A DNA stretch of 64,000 bases from Methanotrichaceae archaeon (GCA_013178225.1 JABLXE010000004.1:186001-250000), one strand, 5' to 3'; positions 31,125 to 40,575 are shown, counted from the first letter of the stretch. Numbers and translations: made by a program. The notes: a model not told the origin generated them from the letters alone.

Positions 31125-34100
31125 TTGATTAAACATATATTTGATGACCAGGCGACTTATATGCAGATGACCCGGATGCACCATGAGGCCGCCCAGAAGG
31201 AGAGAGAACTTCGCATAGTGGCTGAAGAGGCCGAGAGGAAGGTCCGCCGCCAGAACGTGCTCATAAAAGGGATGAATAGGATCTTCCAGGAAGCTCTGAC
31301 CTGCGACACTGAAGAGCAGCTTGGGCGCAGCTGTCTTGAAGTGGCTGAAGATGTGACGGGGAGCAAGTTCGGACTTATTGGAAGGGTTAATGCCAACGGA
31401 AAGCTGGACGATATTGTCATCAGCGATCCTGGTTGGGCTGCCGGTCAGATGGACAAACCCCCAGGACAAGGTTTCGATGTTCACGAAATCTTCGGTCGTG
31501 TCTTGACGGCTGGAAAGGGGTTCATCACGAACGATCCCCCAATTCATCCCGACAGCGAAGAGAATCCAAAGGGTCGCTCACCCCTGACAGCCCTAATAGC
31601 AGCGCCCCTTGTAAACGGCAAAAAGATTGTGGGAATAGTCGTGCTGGGCCATAAGGAAGGCGACTACAGCCCAGAAGACCTGGAGGATCTGGAGGCTCTG
31701 ACGCCAGTGATTGTTGAGTCTTTGGAGCACAAGCGATCTGAAGAGGCACTTCGCAAGAGCGAGGAGCGTTTCCGCGCTTTCTTGACAGCCAGCTCGGACG
31801 TGGTATATCGCATGAGCCCGGACTGGACCGAGATGCGCCATCTGGATGGCCAGGAGTTCATCCCAGACACATGCAGCCCGAGCAATACCTGGCTTGACAA
31901 GTATATCCATCCGGATGACCAGTCGTATGTGCTGTCGGTTATAAACGAGGCCATCCAGACCAAAAGAATCTTTGAGCTGGAACACCGAGTCCTGCGTGTA
32001 GATGGCACCTTAGGATGGACGTTCTCTCGGGCAATCCCATTGCTGGATGCGAAGGGCGAGATCGTCGAATGGTTCGGGATGGCAAAAGACATCACCGAGC
32101 GCAAGAAGGCCGAGGAGGCGCTACGGGAGAGCGAAGAGAAGTACCGAACGCTCTTCGACACGATTGACGAAGGCTTCTGTGTGATCGAAGTGTTGTTTGA
32201 TGAAGCAGACTGCCCGATTGACTACCGCTTTCTGGAGATCAACGCCGCTTTCGAGAGGCAGACTGGCATCAAGAACGCTGTTGGCCGACGGATGCGAGAG
32301 ATCGCCCCCGAGCACGAAGAGCATTGGTTTCAGATCTACGGAAACGTCGCCCTAACGGGCGAGCCCCTGCGCTTCGAGAATCCGGCTCTTGCTCTCGGTC
32401 ACTATTATGACGTCTACGCCTTTCGTACCGGCGATCCCGGACAACGGCGGGTCGGCATTCTCTTCAATGACATAAGCAGACGCAGGCGGGCCGAGGAGGC
32501 TCTGCGGGAAAGTGAAGAACGCTTCCGAGCGGTGCAGGATAACTCCCTTGATAGCTTCACGATTCTCAAACCTCTCTACAATGACCAGGGCGAAATCATC
32601 GACTTCACCTACATCTACCAGAATGCTCGGGCTGCCCAGACCACAGGACGTAGACCGGAAGAGCTTATCGGCCGACGCATGACCGAGATCTTTCCTACCT
32701 TTCCGCAGACTCGCTTCTTTGCGATGTACAAACTGGTAGCGGAAACCGGGAAGGCGACGGAATTTGAAGAACACTACCATGCGGATGGGGTGGATGACTG
32801 GTTCCTCGCTATGGTCACTCCGATCCCGGACGGCATTGCCGTCGCAACGCAAATTATCACCGAGCGCAAGCAAGCCGAAGAGACGCTAAGGGAAAGCGAG
32901 AAGAGGTTGTCCGTGATACTGGAGAATCTGCCTGTCGGTATATGGATAGTGGACTCGACGGGCAAAGTGACCGCGAAGAACAAGGCTGCCGACATTATAT
33001 GGGCGGGAGACGCTCCGCTCAGCAACCGCCCGAATGATTACGCCGAGTACGTTGCCTGTGACATAGAAACCGGGAAGAGGTTGGAGGCGGATGACTATCC
33101 ATTGACGAGAACCCTGCGGACCGGCCTTCCCATCACCCCCGTCGAGTTGCGCATCCGCCGCTTCGACGGCACGGAAGGCGTCATCATAATGTCGACCGCA
33201 CCCCTCAAGGGTCCTGATGGGTTACTGGCCGGCGCAGTGGGAATCAATGTCGATATCACCGAGCGCAAACGGGCCGAGGAGGCGCTCAGGAAAAGCGAGG
33301 AAAGGTTCAGTCAATTCTTCGAAGACGATCTAACTGGAGATTTCATCGCCTCTCCCGAAGGCCAGATCATTATCTGTAACTCTGCTTATGCAAAGATCTT
33401 CGGCTTCTCCAGCCGTGAGGAGGCGGTCGGCAGCAACATTTCTGATCTACATATCCACCCTGATGGATATGCAGATTTCATCAAGCTCCTGTGTGAGCAT
33501 AAAGTTTTGAACCGATATGAGTGCGCCCGGCGTCGGCATGACGGGATCATCATCCACGCCATCGAGAACATCGTCGGAACCTTCAACGAATGCGGCGAGC
33601 TTGTCCAGTTCAAGGGCTATGTTATCGATGATACCGAGCACAAACTAACCGAGGAAGAGCTGCAGAAGTCGAGAGATGGATTGGAACAGAAGGTCAAGGA
33701 TAGAACATCGGAACTGAATATAGCCAAAGAGGCCGCTGAGGCCGCTGCACGCGCCAAATCCGAGTTTTTGGCCAACATGAGCCACGAGATCCGTACGCCG
33801 ATGAACGCCATCATAGGTTTTACCCAGCTTCTCTTGGATGAACCCCTCGATGCGATTCAAAGGGAGAACCTGGAACTAATCAGGACCAATGGCGATGCCC
33901 TTCTTACAATTATCAACGATATCCTCGACTTCTCCAAGATGGAGAGCGATAAGGTCGTCCTGGAGATGTATGAGTTCAAGCTGCTCCAGTGCGTTGAGGA
34001 ATCGCTTGATCTGGTGGCGATTAAAGCCGCTGAGAAGGGCCTGAACCTGGCCTACACTATCGATAAAAACGTGCCGGGTACAATAATCGGTGATTTCGGT

Positions 34101-35228
34101 AGGCTTCGACAGGTCCTGGGCAACCTGCTCTCTAACGCCGTCAAGTTCACAGATGAGGGTGAGGTTACGGTTGCCGTTTCGGTTCGTGGGCCCAATGAAG
34201 TTCAATTCACCGTTCAGGACACCGGCATTGGCATGGCTCGGGGCAGCATGCACCAGTTGTTCCAGCCGTTCGACCAGATGGAGCCATCGACTGCTCGCCT
34301 ATACGGCGGAACTGGCCTGGGCCTGGCCATATCCAAGAAGCTCGTAGAGCTGATGGGCGGCCGAATCTGGGCCGAGTCCTCTGAAGGCATCGGCTCGACC
34401 TTCCACGTCACAATCAAGGCAGCTTCAGGTCAGGTCGAACCTGCAATCGTTTCGCCTCAGCTGTTGGGCAAGCACGTGCTGATAATTGAGGACAACAAGA
34501 CCAACCGTCGCATCCTGAGCAAACAGGTTTACAACTGGGGTATGGTACCCATGGCTGCCTCGTCGGGCCAGGAGGCGCTCAGGTACGTCCAGAGAGGCGA
34601 TAACTTCGATGTCGCCATACTGGATATGGATTTGCGGACAATGGATAGTCTTGAGCTGGAAGAAGAGATACGCAAGTACAACAAGGCACTGCCGTTGGTA
34701 TTGCTGGCATCTCTTAGGGGACGTATACCCCCTGACCATGCTTATCTGACCAAGCCTATCAAGCCATCACAGCTGCATAAGGTTCTGACAGAAATTTTGC
34801 CGATGCAACCACCCCAGATGCGGTCAGGACCATTCAAGATTAGCCGGCCCGTGCAGAATAGTACCCTGAGGGTTCTACTTGCAGAGGACAACGTATCCAG
34901 CCAGAAAGTCGCTCAGCAGATGCTAAAGAGGCTGGGCTACAGGGTTGATATTGTTGCCAACGGAATGGAGGCACTGCAGGCCCTGGAGCGCCAGCATTAC
35001 GATGTAGTGCTCATGGATCTCAAAATGCCGGTGATGGACGGCCTCGAAGCTACCCGTATCATCCGCGAGCGCTGGCCTGATAACGGCCCGAAGGTCATAG
35101 CCATTACGGCTTATGCTCTGGAAGGCGACCGGAAGAAGTGCCTGGAAGCCGGCATGGATGACTATATTGCAAAACCTGTTCGGGTGGAGGACCTGGCGCG
35201 GGCTCTAAGGGATATTGATCGGCTCTAA
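31125..35228 (+). CDS. GAF-multiPAS hybrid histidine kinase with two receivers
   Basis: The 1367-residue soluble kinase starts with a GAF domain (residues about 40-205, VTGSKFGLIGRVNANG), followed by five PAS folds each ending in the DITERK-type linker, then HisKA (FLANMSHEIRTPMNAI), HATPase_c ([33 protein letters not shown]) and two receivers, both with acidic pockets (VLIIEDNKTNRR; VLLAEDNVSSQ) and acceptor aspartates (VAILDMDL; VVLMDLKMPVMDG). The chosen TTG start at 31125 is weak and the ATG at 31161 is possible. Its last receiver closely matches that of the preceding kinase (AVANGQEALQALERQHYD versus IVANGMEALQALERQHYD), suggesting duplication. Confidence 0.93.
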   Translation: MIKHIFDDQATYMQMTRMHHEAAQKERELRIVAEEAERKVRRQNVLIKGMNRIFQEALTCDTEEQLGRSCLEVAEDVTGSKFGLIGRVNANGKLDDIVISDPGWAAGQMDKPPGQGFDVHEIFGRVLTAGKGFITNDPPIHPDSEENPKGRSPLTALIAAPLVNGKKIVGIVVLGHKEGDYSPEDLEDLEALTPVIVESLEHKRSEEALRKSEERFRAFLTASSDVVYRMSPDWTEMRHLDGQEFIPDTCSPSNTWLDKYIHPDDQSYVLSVINEAIQTKRIFELEHRVLRVDGTLGWTFSRAIPLLDAKGEIVEWFGMAKDITERKKAEEALRESEEKYRTLFDTIDEGFCVIEVLFDEADCPIDYRFLEINAAFERQTGIKNAVGRRMREIAPEHEEHWFQIYGNVALTGEPLRFENPALALGHYYDVYAFRTGDPGQRRVGILFNDISRRRRAEEALRESEERFRAVQDNSLDSFTILKPLYNDQGEIIDFTYIYQNARAAQTTGRRPEELIGRRMTEIFPTFPQTRFFAMYKLVAETGKATEFEEHYHADGVDDWFLAMVTPIPDGIAVATQIITERKQAEETLRESEKRLSVILENLPVGIWIVDSTGKVTAKNKAADIIWAGDAPLSNRPNDYAEYVACDIETGKRLEADDYPLTRTLRTGLPITPVELRIRRFDGTEGVIIMSTAPLKGPDGLLAGAVGINVDITERKRAEEALRKSEERFSQFFEDDLTGDFIASPEGQIIICNSAYAKIFGFSSREEAVGSNISDLHIHPDGYADFIKLLCEHKVLNRYECARRRHDGIIIHAIENIVGTFNECGELVQFKGYVIDDTEHKLTEEELQKSRDGLEQKVKDRTSELNIAKEAAEAAARAKSEFLANMSHEIRTPMNAIIGFTQLLLDEPLDAIQRENLELIRTNGDALLTIINDILDFSKMESDKVVLEMYEFKLLQCVEESLDLVAIKAAEKGLNLAYTIDKNVPGTIIGDFGRLRQVLGNLLSNAVKFTDEGEVTVAVSVRGPNEVQFTVQDTGIGMARGSMHQLFQPFDQMEPSTARLYGGTGLGLAISKKLVELMGGRIWAESSEGIGSTFHVTIKAASGQVEPAIVSPQLLGKHVLIIEDNKTNRRILSKQVYNWGMVPMAASSGQEALRYVQRGDNFDVAILDMDLRTMDSLELEEEIRKYNKALPLVLLASLRGRIPPDHAYLTKPIKPSQLHKVLTEILPMQPPQMRSGPFKISRPVQNSTLRVLLAEDNVSSQKVAQQMLKRLGYRVDIVANGMEALQALERQHYDVVLMDLKMPVMDGLEATRIIRERWPDNGPKVIAITAYALEGDRKKCLEAGMDDYIAKPVRVEDLARALRDIDRL

Positions 35229-35244
35229 TGGGCGGTCACTGCCA

Positions 35245-35830
35245 TTAGGCCTGAGACGTGATATGGCCTGCATGATATGTCTGGAGGCCGTTATGGACGG
35301 AACTATACGCAAAGACCCGCATAAAGGCATGGGGCATTGCGGAAAGGCGAATCCTCCGATGAGAAGGCCAAAGCCCTAGGGGGATCAGGAATATGATCAC
35401 AACCAAAAGGCATATAATCCTTAATGATTAGATAGGTAGAATGCCGCGAGATGGGGCTGCAGCCGATTAGGCTCCGAGGGCCGTATGTCACCACACCATG
35501 GAGCGCCTCGCTTAACTGCGAAGTCTTCGGCGAAAGCAAATTAAGGCATACATCATTCTGCCATTAGTACAAAGCGCGGCGAGTAACGCATGTTTGCGGG
35601 CGAAGCGAGAGCAGGCTCTCATCATCGATGAACGGGTCCCCGTAAAAAGGGCGCTGTGCCAGATACCAGTGCTGCCTCGTGAGTAGTCTGTGTGATGGTG
35701 CGAGGCGGGCTCAAGGCCGCCACTACGGTGGTTGGTCCCTCCGAGGGAGGGCGCTGCGGATCGGTGTTTGGCTCGCCGAGAACCTCACGATAATTCGTTA
35801 TTTTCTTACTTCTCTATCCGATCGGATCTC
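35245..35830 (+). other. GC-rich RNA-like non-coding element, copy A
   Basis: This stretch is GC-rich beside AT-rich flanks, full of short self-complementary pieces (CCCTCC-GAG-GGAGGG at about 35737-35751, GAGAG-CAGG-CTCTC at about 35607-35620, GGCGG with CCGCC around 35704-35720) and has no convincing protein frame. Its 3' half (about 35630-35790) is alignable to the minus strand of 46745-46910: shared blocks include GGGTCCC, GGCGCTGTG, CCAGTGCTG and GAGGGCGCTG.GGATCGG.GTT. Orientation is arbitrary. A relic of an ORF-less group II intron or another retroelement RNA is one idea; I could not find a clear domain V. Confidence 0.45.
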
Positions 35831-35868
35831 TGTAAGCGAGTTGCGACGGGCCGCTAAAGTGCGAGATG

Positions 35869-35975
35869 ATGTGCAGGAAAATTTTCTTGGCGGACGTGTG
35901 AGGTGGGAGAGGACGGAGGTTTCGCCTCACTTGGGAAGGCGAAACCGAGCCCGATCCCGTTATGTTAGCGAGAAA
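35869..35975 (+). repeat. partial repeat with 9-bp hairpin, copy 1
   Basis: GGACGGAGGTTTCGCCTCAC, followed by TTGGGAAGGCGAAACC, recurs at about 41576-41613. GGTTTCGCC at 35918-35926 pairs with GGCGAAACC at 35938-35946. The bases before it (TGCAGGAAAATTTTCTTGG and CGGACGTGTGAGG) resemble those before copies 2 and 3. Confidence 0.7.
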
Positions 35976-36253
35976 CGCCTAAGCAGGCTAATTGTATTGG
36001 ATTATGCGCTCACCCAGTTTTCTCGATACGTTCGATAGATCAAACTGTTTTGTCTTGTTTTGAACCTCTTTCGCGATTCATCCATCCGACACCGTTTATA
36101 GCCAGTATATCGGTTTAGCACACATCGAAATATACTTTTTCGCCATGTCCCTTAGTTCGATGAGATGCAGTTTGACGTGGCATATAGGATTGCATTAGCG
36201 TCCTTCAATTAGGTTTGCAACTTCTAGCGAAAGATTAAAATCTAATCTATCAC

Positions 36254-36261
36254 GTATATAT
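36254..36261 (+). promoter_or_regulatory. TATA-like box for the DUF3303 gene
   Basis: GTATATAT lies 24-31 bases before the ATG at 36285, with GAGGTGA at 36274-36280 as the ribosome binding site. Confidence 0.4.
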
Positions 36262-36284
36262 GTTAATTAATATGAGGTGAATAC

Positions 36285-36548
36285 ATGTTATTTGTATTAT
36301 GGTTTGAATGGAATCCTGAGAACACCGATAAACTCTTGAAGCTCTGGAAGGAATTCAAATTTCCCAGTGAAGTGAAGTTAATAAATCGCTATCTAATGAT
36401 AGGCAGACATATGTCAGTAGCGATATTCGATGCTCCCAATGAAGAGTCGATATTGAAGATAACGTTCCCGTTCAAAGAGATAGGAGTACCTCACCTGGCT
36501 CCGGCATTGCCACTCGAAGACGCATTAAAAATGATGGAGAAGATGTAG
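36285..36548 (+). CDS. DUF3303 family protein
   Basis: The 87-residue protein has the DUF3303 pattern: MLFVLWFEWNPENTDKLLKL, the central IGRHMSVAIFDAPNEESIL and HLAPALPLEDALKMM. The fold is a ferredoxin-like alpha/beta dimer in related families. Its function is unknown. GAGGTGA precedes the ATG. It is the first clear gene after the 1-kb non-coding stretch. Confidence 0.85.
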   Translation: MLFVLWFEWNPENTDKLLKLWKEFKFPSEVKLINRYLMIGRHMSVAIFDAPNEESILKITFPFKEIGVPHLAPALPLEDALKMMEKM

Positions 36549-36744
36549 ATAAGGGCATGCACATACCATCTAGCCATCTATCCTATTTTGTACTTGAATC
36601 AGACTCTTACAAAGAACTCCATAATCGCTCAGGCAATTTGGCCTGCCATGCAAATCGATATAGGTCTCTTTGATATTATATATACGCTAATTAGATATAC
36701 CGTCCTTAATAACGGCGGCGCAAGTGCAAGATCGATCGATTTAG

Positions 36745-36987
36745 GTGGCGAACGTGGACATCGAATCTGTGAAAAGAAAATATGAGGGACGGCTCATGGG
36801 TCTGCCCAACGTCAACGGCGTAGGCATTGGAGTACGAGAGGGAAAAGAGGTTCTTAAGGTCTATGTGACTCAAAAAGTTCCTGAATCTCAACTCAAGCCT
36901 GAAGAGACTATTCCCAAGATTCTAGAGGGATTCGAGGTTGATGTTGATGATATTGGTTTAGTGACTTCTCAAAACCAAGAATTGTGA
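36745..36987 (+). CDS. stand-alone homologue of the protease N-terminal domain
   Basis: The 80-residue product (GTG start at 36745; a GTG at 36754 with AGGTGG seven bases upstream is an equal candidate) contains LPNVNGVGIGVREGKEVLKV, VTQKVPESQL, IPKILEGFEVDVDDIGLV. The same order of motifs (VTQKVEESRL, IPKEIEGVQTDVLAIGY) opens the protease gene that starts 12 bases downstream. It is therefore a free copy of the protease pro- or recognition domain. It might act as inhibitor, chaperone or substrate-recognition partner; this is inference. Confidence 0.8.
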   Translation: MANVDIESVKRKYEGRLMGLPNVNGVGIGVREGKEVLKVYVTQKVPESQLKPEETIPKILEGFEVDVDDIGLVTSQNQEL

Positions 36988-36999
36988 GGAGCGAAGAAA

Positions 37000-38046
37000 A
37001 TGAAATCCGAAAGCAAAATGGTGCTCTCTGTACAGGCTCTCTCGAGCGTGCAGAAAGTGCAAGCTATGGCTGTTGCCGAGATGATGAATCCTTTGCAGCC
37101 TCTCTCCAATGTCGTGGGTGTTGCCAGTGGAGTGAAATGGTCTAACGGCAAACCGACAGGAAAACCTGCACTTATCATTTTGGTCACCCAAAAAGTTGAA
37201 GAAAGCCGCCTGGAATCTTCGGATCTAATTCCCAAAGAGATAGAGGGAGTTCAGACAGATGTCTTGGCGATAGGATACCCATTTGCAGGGGGATGTGAAC
37301 CAGCTGGTGCTGGGATTCAGATATTGGCGAAAAAAGCACGTCCCGCAAAAGGCGGCTACAGCGTTGGGCATTATAAGATTACGGCCGGGACGATCTCGAC
37401 AGGTGTGTATGATATTCTCCCAGGAGGAACGATAAGCCCACCAGCACATGGAATTGGCATCCCTGCAAAGACCTACATCCTGAGCAACAATCATGTCCTG
37501 GCAAACAGCAACGACGCCTCTATCGGCGATCCCATACTTCAGCCCGGACCATATGATGGCGGAACAAATCCTGCAGATCTAATCGGCAATCTGAGCAGGT
37601 TCATCCCCATAACGTTCGAGCCGCCTACGCCGAAGGCACAACATAACAATTTAGTTGATGCAGCCCTGGCAGAAGCTCAATTTCATGATATCGACAGAGA
37701 GATTTACTGGAGTGGAGAGGTTCGAGGTTGGCGAAAAACTAGCGATGTGCCCGTCGGTACGATTATCAAGAAAACGGGGCGCACGACGAACTTCACAACC
37801 GGTAGGGTCGTTGCCATCAAAGCAACTGTTGATGTAGGATATAGCAGCGGAAAAACTGCAAGATTTAAGGATCAGTTCATTGCTACCGGCATGTCCGCAG
37901 GCGGAGACTCCGGATCGCTGGTCACTACCCTGGATAACATAGCAGTTGGACTGTTATTCGCAGGCTCAGCGACGTCGACTATCATGAATCCAATTGAGGC
38001 AGTTCGTTCTTTGTTGAATGTGGAGGTGGCCGAGCAAATTCTGTGA
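37000..38046 (+). CDS. trypsin-like serine protease with N-terminal pro-like domain
   Basis: The 348-residue protein has an N-terminal domain (about residues 1-95) shared with the preceding small gene and then a chymotrypsin-fold protease domain. The catalytic residues are in place: His in ILSNNHVLANS, Asp in NNLVDAALAEA, and Ser in MSAGGDSGSLVT. There is no signal peptide, so it acts inside the cell or leaves by another route. The arrangement resembles the trypsin-like family related to plant NAL1-type and phage or bacterial Trypsin_2 proteins. The spacing of 12 bases with GGAG upstream indicates cotranscription with the free domain. Confidence 0.85.
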   Translation: MKSESKMVLSVQALSSVQKVQAMAVAEMMNPLQPLSNVVGVASGVKWSNGKPTGKPALIILVTQKVEESRLESSDLIPKEIEGVQTDVLAIGYPFAGGCEPAGAGIQILAKKARPAKGGYSVGHYKITAGTISTGVYDILPGGTISPPAHGIGIPAKTYILSNNHVLANSNDASIGDPILQPGPYDGGTNPADLIGNLSRFIPITFEPPTPKAQHNNLVDAALAEAQFHDIDREIYWSGEVRGWRKTSDVPVGTIIKKTGRTTNFTTGRVVAIKATVDVGYSSGKTARFKDQFIATGMSAGGDSGSLVTTLDNIAVGLLFAGSATSTIMNPIEAVRSLLNVEVAEQIL

Positions 38047-38153
38047 TTTAGTGGTAAGATGACAGAGCACTAATGATTATCTGGCGGTCAGAAAATTCGG
38101 AGGAGTGGCGCGAGGCAACTTTCGACTTAATCCACATTGGGCGAGGCATCGCT

Positions 38154-38954
38154 TTAATAGCAAGAATTCCAAACTTCTTTGATCAGGCCACCAAGCATTG
38201 CTTTGGTTTGGGGGAAGCAGTCTAGCTTGTTGCCGGTCTCTTCATCCATGTATAAGGAACGGTTTACTTCGATCATAATGGAGGAGATCCTCTTGTCTCG
38301 TCCAAGATACTTTAGGGGCACGTAGGTTCCCCTGAAGGGCTTATCGAGAGCAACTGATATTCTATTTGCTTCACAGAAGTGCATAGTGGAGGATATTAGT
38401 TCTGTGGGAGTGTGGACGGGATCGGTGCCGATGCAAATGTCCGGTCGGTTCGCGGATTGGTCCAATTCGTATGGGAGCGGTTTTGATGGGAATGAGTGGC
38501 AATCTATGATCAGGCATCGCCCAAATTGTTCGAGCATTTTTTGCACTTCATTATCTAGGGCTGTGTGGTATGGCCTGAAATAGGTGGATAGAAGCGCCTC
38601 TCTTTCTTCTGCCGTTGGATCTTTTCTGAGGACTTGTTGGTGTGCAGTTTTGGTGTAGATGGAACCCATTCCTCTTGAACTCATGATTTCGTCTTCGTCA
38701 TTTTCGAATCGCTCGGGATCGACTACCAGCCTACTATGGTTGTTTATAATGGATAGGCCGCCGGAGGCGGTTATGCATTCGAAAAGCTCCGGGGTGTAGC
38801 GGTCGGTCATGAGGATCAATTCTCTAGCGAGGTCGGCGTCGCTCAGCACAATAGATTTCCGGACATCTTTGGGGATGAAGACAGAGCCGTGCGGCAGATG
38901 AGCTAGCACGGAGATTTTCGGAACTCCTTTCGAGATTTTAGTAAACGATTTCAT
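38154..38954 (-). CDS. N-formylglutamate amidohydrolase family protein
   Basis: The 266-residue enzyme-like protein has family motifs: VLAHLPHGSVFIP near the start, TDRYTPELFE, NNHSRLVVDPERF, the metal-binding LIIDCHSFPSKPLPYE, PDICIGTDPVHTP and SIMIEVNRSLYMDE. The family hydrolyses N-formylglutamate to formate and glutamate in histidine degradation, or related N-acyl amino acids. There are no histidine-degradation genes nearby, so the natural substrate is unclear. No clear ribosome binding site is seen before the ATG. Confidence 0.85.
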   Translation of the reverse strand: MKSFTKISKGVPKISVLAHLPHGSVFIPKDVRKSIVLSDADLARELILMTDRYTPELFECITASGGLSIINNHSRLVVDPERFENDEDEIMSSRGMGSIYTKTAHQQVLRKDPTAEEREALLSTYFRPYHTALDNEVQKMLEQFGRCLIIDCHSFPSKPLPYELDQSANRPDICIGTDPVHTPTELISSTMHFCEANRISVALDKPFRGTYVPLKYLGRDKRISSIMIEVNRSLYMDEETGNKLDCFPQTKAMLGGLIKEVWNSCY

Positions 38955-39094
38955 AACTGGTCTGGGCCAGAATGCGGCATTCCTATATTGATTTCGGTTT
39001 TGGGGAAGGAAGATTTTCGATACGGGAGTTTTAACATCGGCCTAAATTTGGAACGAGGTGCATTTTCTAACCATATTGTGCGTGTGCGAGGATT

Positions 39095-39190
39095 GATATG
39101 GGATATATGGGCTATTTCTCTATTTAAGGGAAGAATTTGGACGGCTATAATATTATAAGGGCAGGAGAAATAGCCTATATGACCAATGCA
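39095..39190. repeat. palindromic element, copy A
   Basis: The left arm GATATGGGATATATGGGC plus TATTTCTC (39095-39120) is complementary to the right arm GAGAAATAGCCTATAT plus GACCAAT (39165-39187), giving a long imperfect inverted repeat with a 44-base centre. Related copies lie at 45296-45390 and 45594-45691. Confidence 0.75.
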
Positions 39191-39613
39191 CTTAGATTTG
39201 AGCAACTGTGTTTGCTCCATGAAAGAGGCTATGTGAATTGGTGATAAACTTGTAACCTCATGGCATCTTTTGGGATACTCATCGCGAATTTCTGGCATCA
39301 TGGTTGAAGCTAAAAACGGTGGTGTATCGATAGCTAAATAAACAAAACCAAATTAAACTCCCAAAAAATAGAATTTATGGATAATCAAAGAAGTGGTGGT
39401 TTGCCCGCGTGTAATGTACCTTTTAGGTCCCTAAAAGGTTCAATATATTTTGTATAACCATTTCATCTATGGATAAATGCATTTTTGATACTTATAGCAT
39501 AATCTTAATTTAGGTTCATTAGATTTTTATGGTCCGCTTAACCTAATTTATTTTACTGAATTGATAGAATCGAATGGAATTGGCGAAACAACACCTGGGA
39601 GGCGAGAACTACT
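39191..39613. other. AT-rich intergenic region
   Basis: No gene is seen. TACCTTTTAGGTCCCTAAAAGG at about 39417-39438 contains a short CCTTTTAGG-type palindrome. The region probably holds the promoter of the winged-helix gene at 39614 (AATTTATTTTACTG around 39545). Confidence 0.35.
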
Positions 39614-39862
39614 ATGAAGAGGAGCAAATACGAGATAGTATCACAAATCTTGAACATATGCAAAGGTGGAGCCAACAAAACCAGGATCGTGTATCAGGTC
39701 AATTTGAATTTCAAAACGGTAAATCCTTATTTGGATTTATTAGTCAAAAATGATCTCATAAGTTCCAAGCAGAATACAACCATCGTATATGAGACAACGG
39801 ATAAGGGATTGGATCTATTAGACAGTTATGAACGAGTTCAAAACCAGATAAACGATATTTAA
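39614..39862 (+). CDS. archaeal winged-helix transcriptional regulator (HTH_45 type)
   Basis: The 82-residue protein is a single winged helix: KYEIVSQILNICKGGANKTR (helix 1), IVYQVNLNFKTVNPYLDLL (recognition helix), LISSKQNTTIVYETTDKG (wing) and a C-terminal helix LDLLDSYERVQNQI that commonly dimerises. This is the common small archaeal regulator fold of the PF14947 type. GGGAGG lies about 16 bases upstream. The target is unknown. Confidence 0.88.
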   Translation: MKRSKYEIVSQILNICKGGANKTRIVYQVNLNFKTVNPYLDLLVKNDLISSKQNTTIVYETTDKGLDLLDSYERVQNQINDI

Positions 39863-40204
39863 GGGAAATATTTTTTTAATTCTGGAATTCTATTTTTGTC
39901 GCTGAACATTTGCAAACTGCTTACTTGCACAATCTTTCCCAACTATCCTTGTATTCCCAGTTCCAGCCGAATCTTAAGATCATCAGGGTCTCCCATCGCC
40001 AGATGGAGAGCTGCATTGAGATTGCACTGAAAATATCCGTAATGGCATTCGTTAATTGGATCACATTATAGTGGTAATCGTAATGATTAAAAAAGATTAG
40101 CCGGGATTGTCCGGTACCTTTTGCCGCAATCGATAGATAGGAACCCTTTAATCTTCCAATGAATATAATAGGAAATTCAAGACATTAATAGAATATGGAT
40201 AGAG
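39863..40204. other. intergenic region, nothing recognised
   Basis: AT-rich sequence with scattered stops in all frames. No RNA or protein gene is supported. Confidence 0.4.
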
Positions 40205-40444
40205 TTAAATATCATAAAGGATAACGTATGGATTAGTAGGGACTTCCTCTACAGCGGCCCAGGGTGCTACATTGCCCTCAGCTTCACTAAATCCTGGGCC
40301 GTCAATCCTCTAAGTTGAATACTTTGCTAGGGTCTTCTTGCGGCGTGCCCATCTCCGGGATTCTCGCTTCAAATCCTCTTTCTCGATGGCATTACGACCC
40401 GCTCGTCCTAATAGACCGTCCCGGTTCTTCCTTGGACGCCCCAC
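40205..40444 (-). other. small basic ORF with AT-hook-like start and in-frame amber codon
   Basis: On the minus strand GGAGGG precedes a GTG at 40444. The frame reads M-GRPRKNRDGLLGRAGRN, then a very basic helix ESRRWARRKKTLAKYST, then TAG at 40310-40312. The same frame continues without a stop for 34 more codons (RIDGPGFSEAEGNVAPWAA and following) to TAA at 40205. Eight bases after the TAG a perfect 9-bp stem begins (CGGCCCAGG at 40255-40263 with CCTGGGCCG at 40293-40301). GRPRK is an AT-hook core. It may be a decayed transposon protein, a 44-residue gene followed by a terminator-like hairpin, or a readthrough case. Confidence 0.4.
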
Positions 40445-40566
40445 GGATTATCCCTCCAAGGATTCTACTGCATCAAAATGTTAGTACATTAATAATATAA
40501 AAATCTAATGAATGGATGGATGGATTCCAATATCGAAAACGAGTTATATCTTGGCTTTAAAGAAAT

Positions 40567-40575
40567 TATTTATAT
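40567..40575 (+). promoter_or_regulatory. TATA-like box for the winged-helix gene at 40612
   Basis: ATTTATATG lies about 37-45 bases before the ATG, and AAGGAGGGAGC supplies the ribosome binding site. Confidence 0.4.

Noticed and set aside
35679-36038. 119-codon plus-strand ORF
   Set aside because: It spans the end of the RNA-like element and repeat copy 1, is Arg-rich by composition and has no family match; the frame is not conserved in element B.
38951-39301. 116-codon minus-strand ORF next to the N-formylglutamate amidohydrolase gene
   Set aside because: It runs straight through palindromic element A; the residues from the arms explain its apparent regularity and no family or ribosome binding site supports it.
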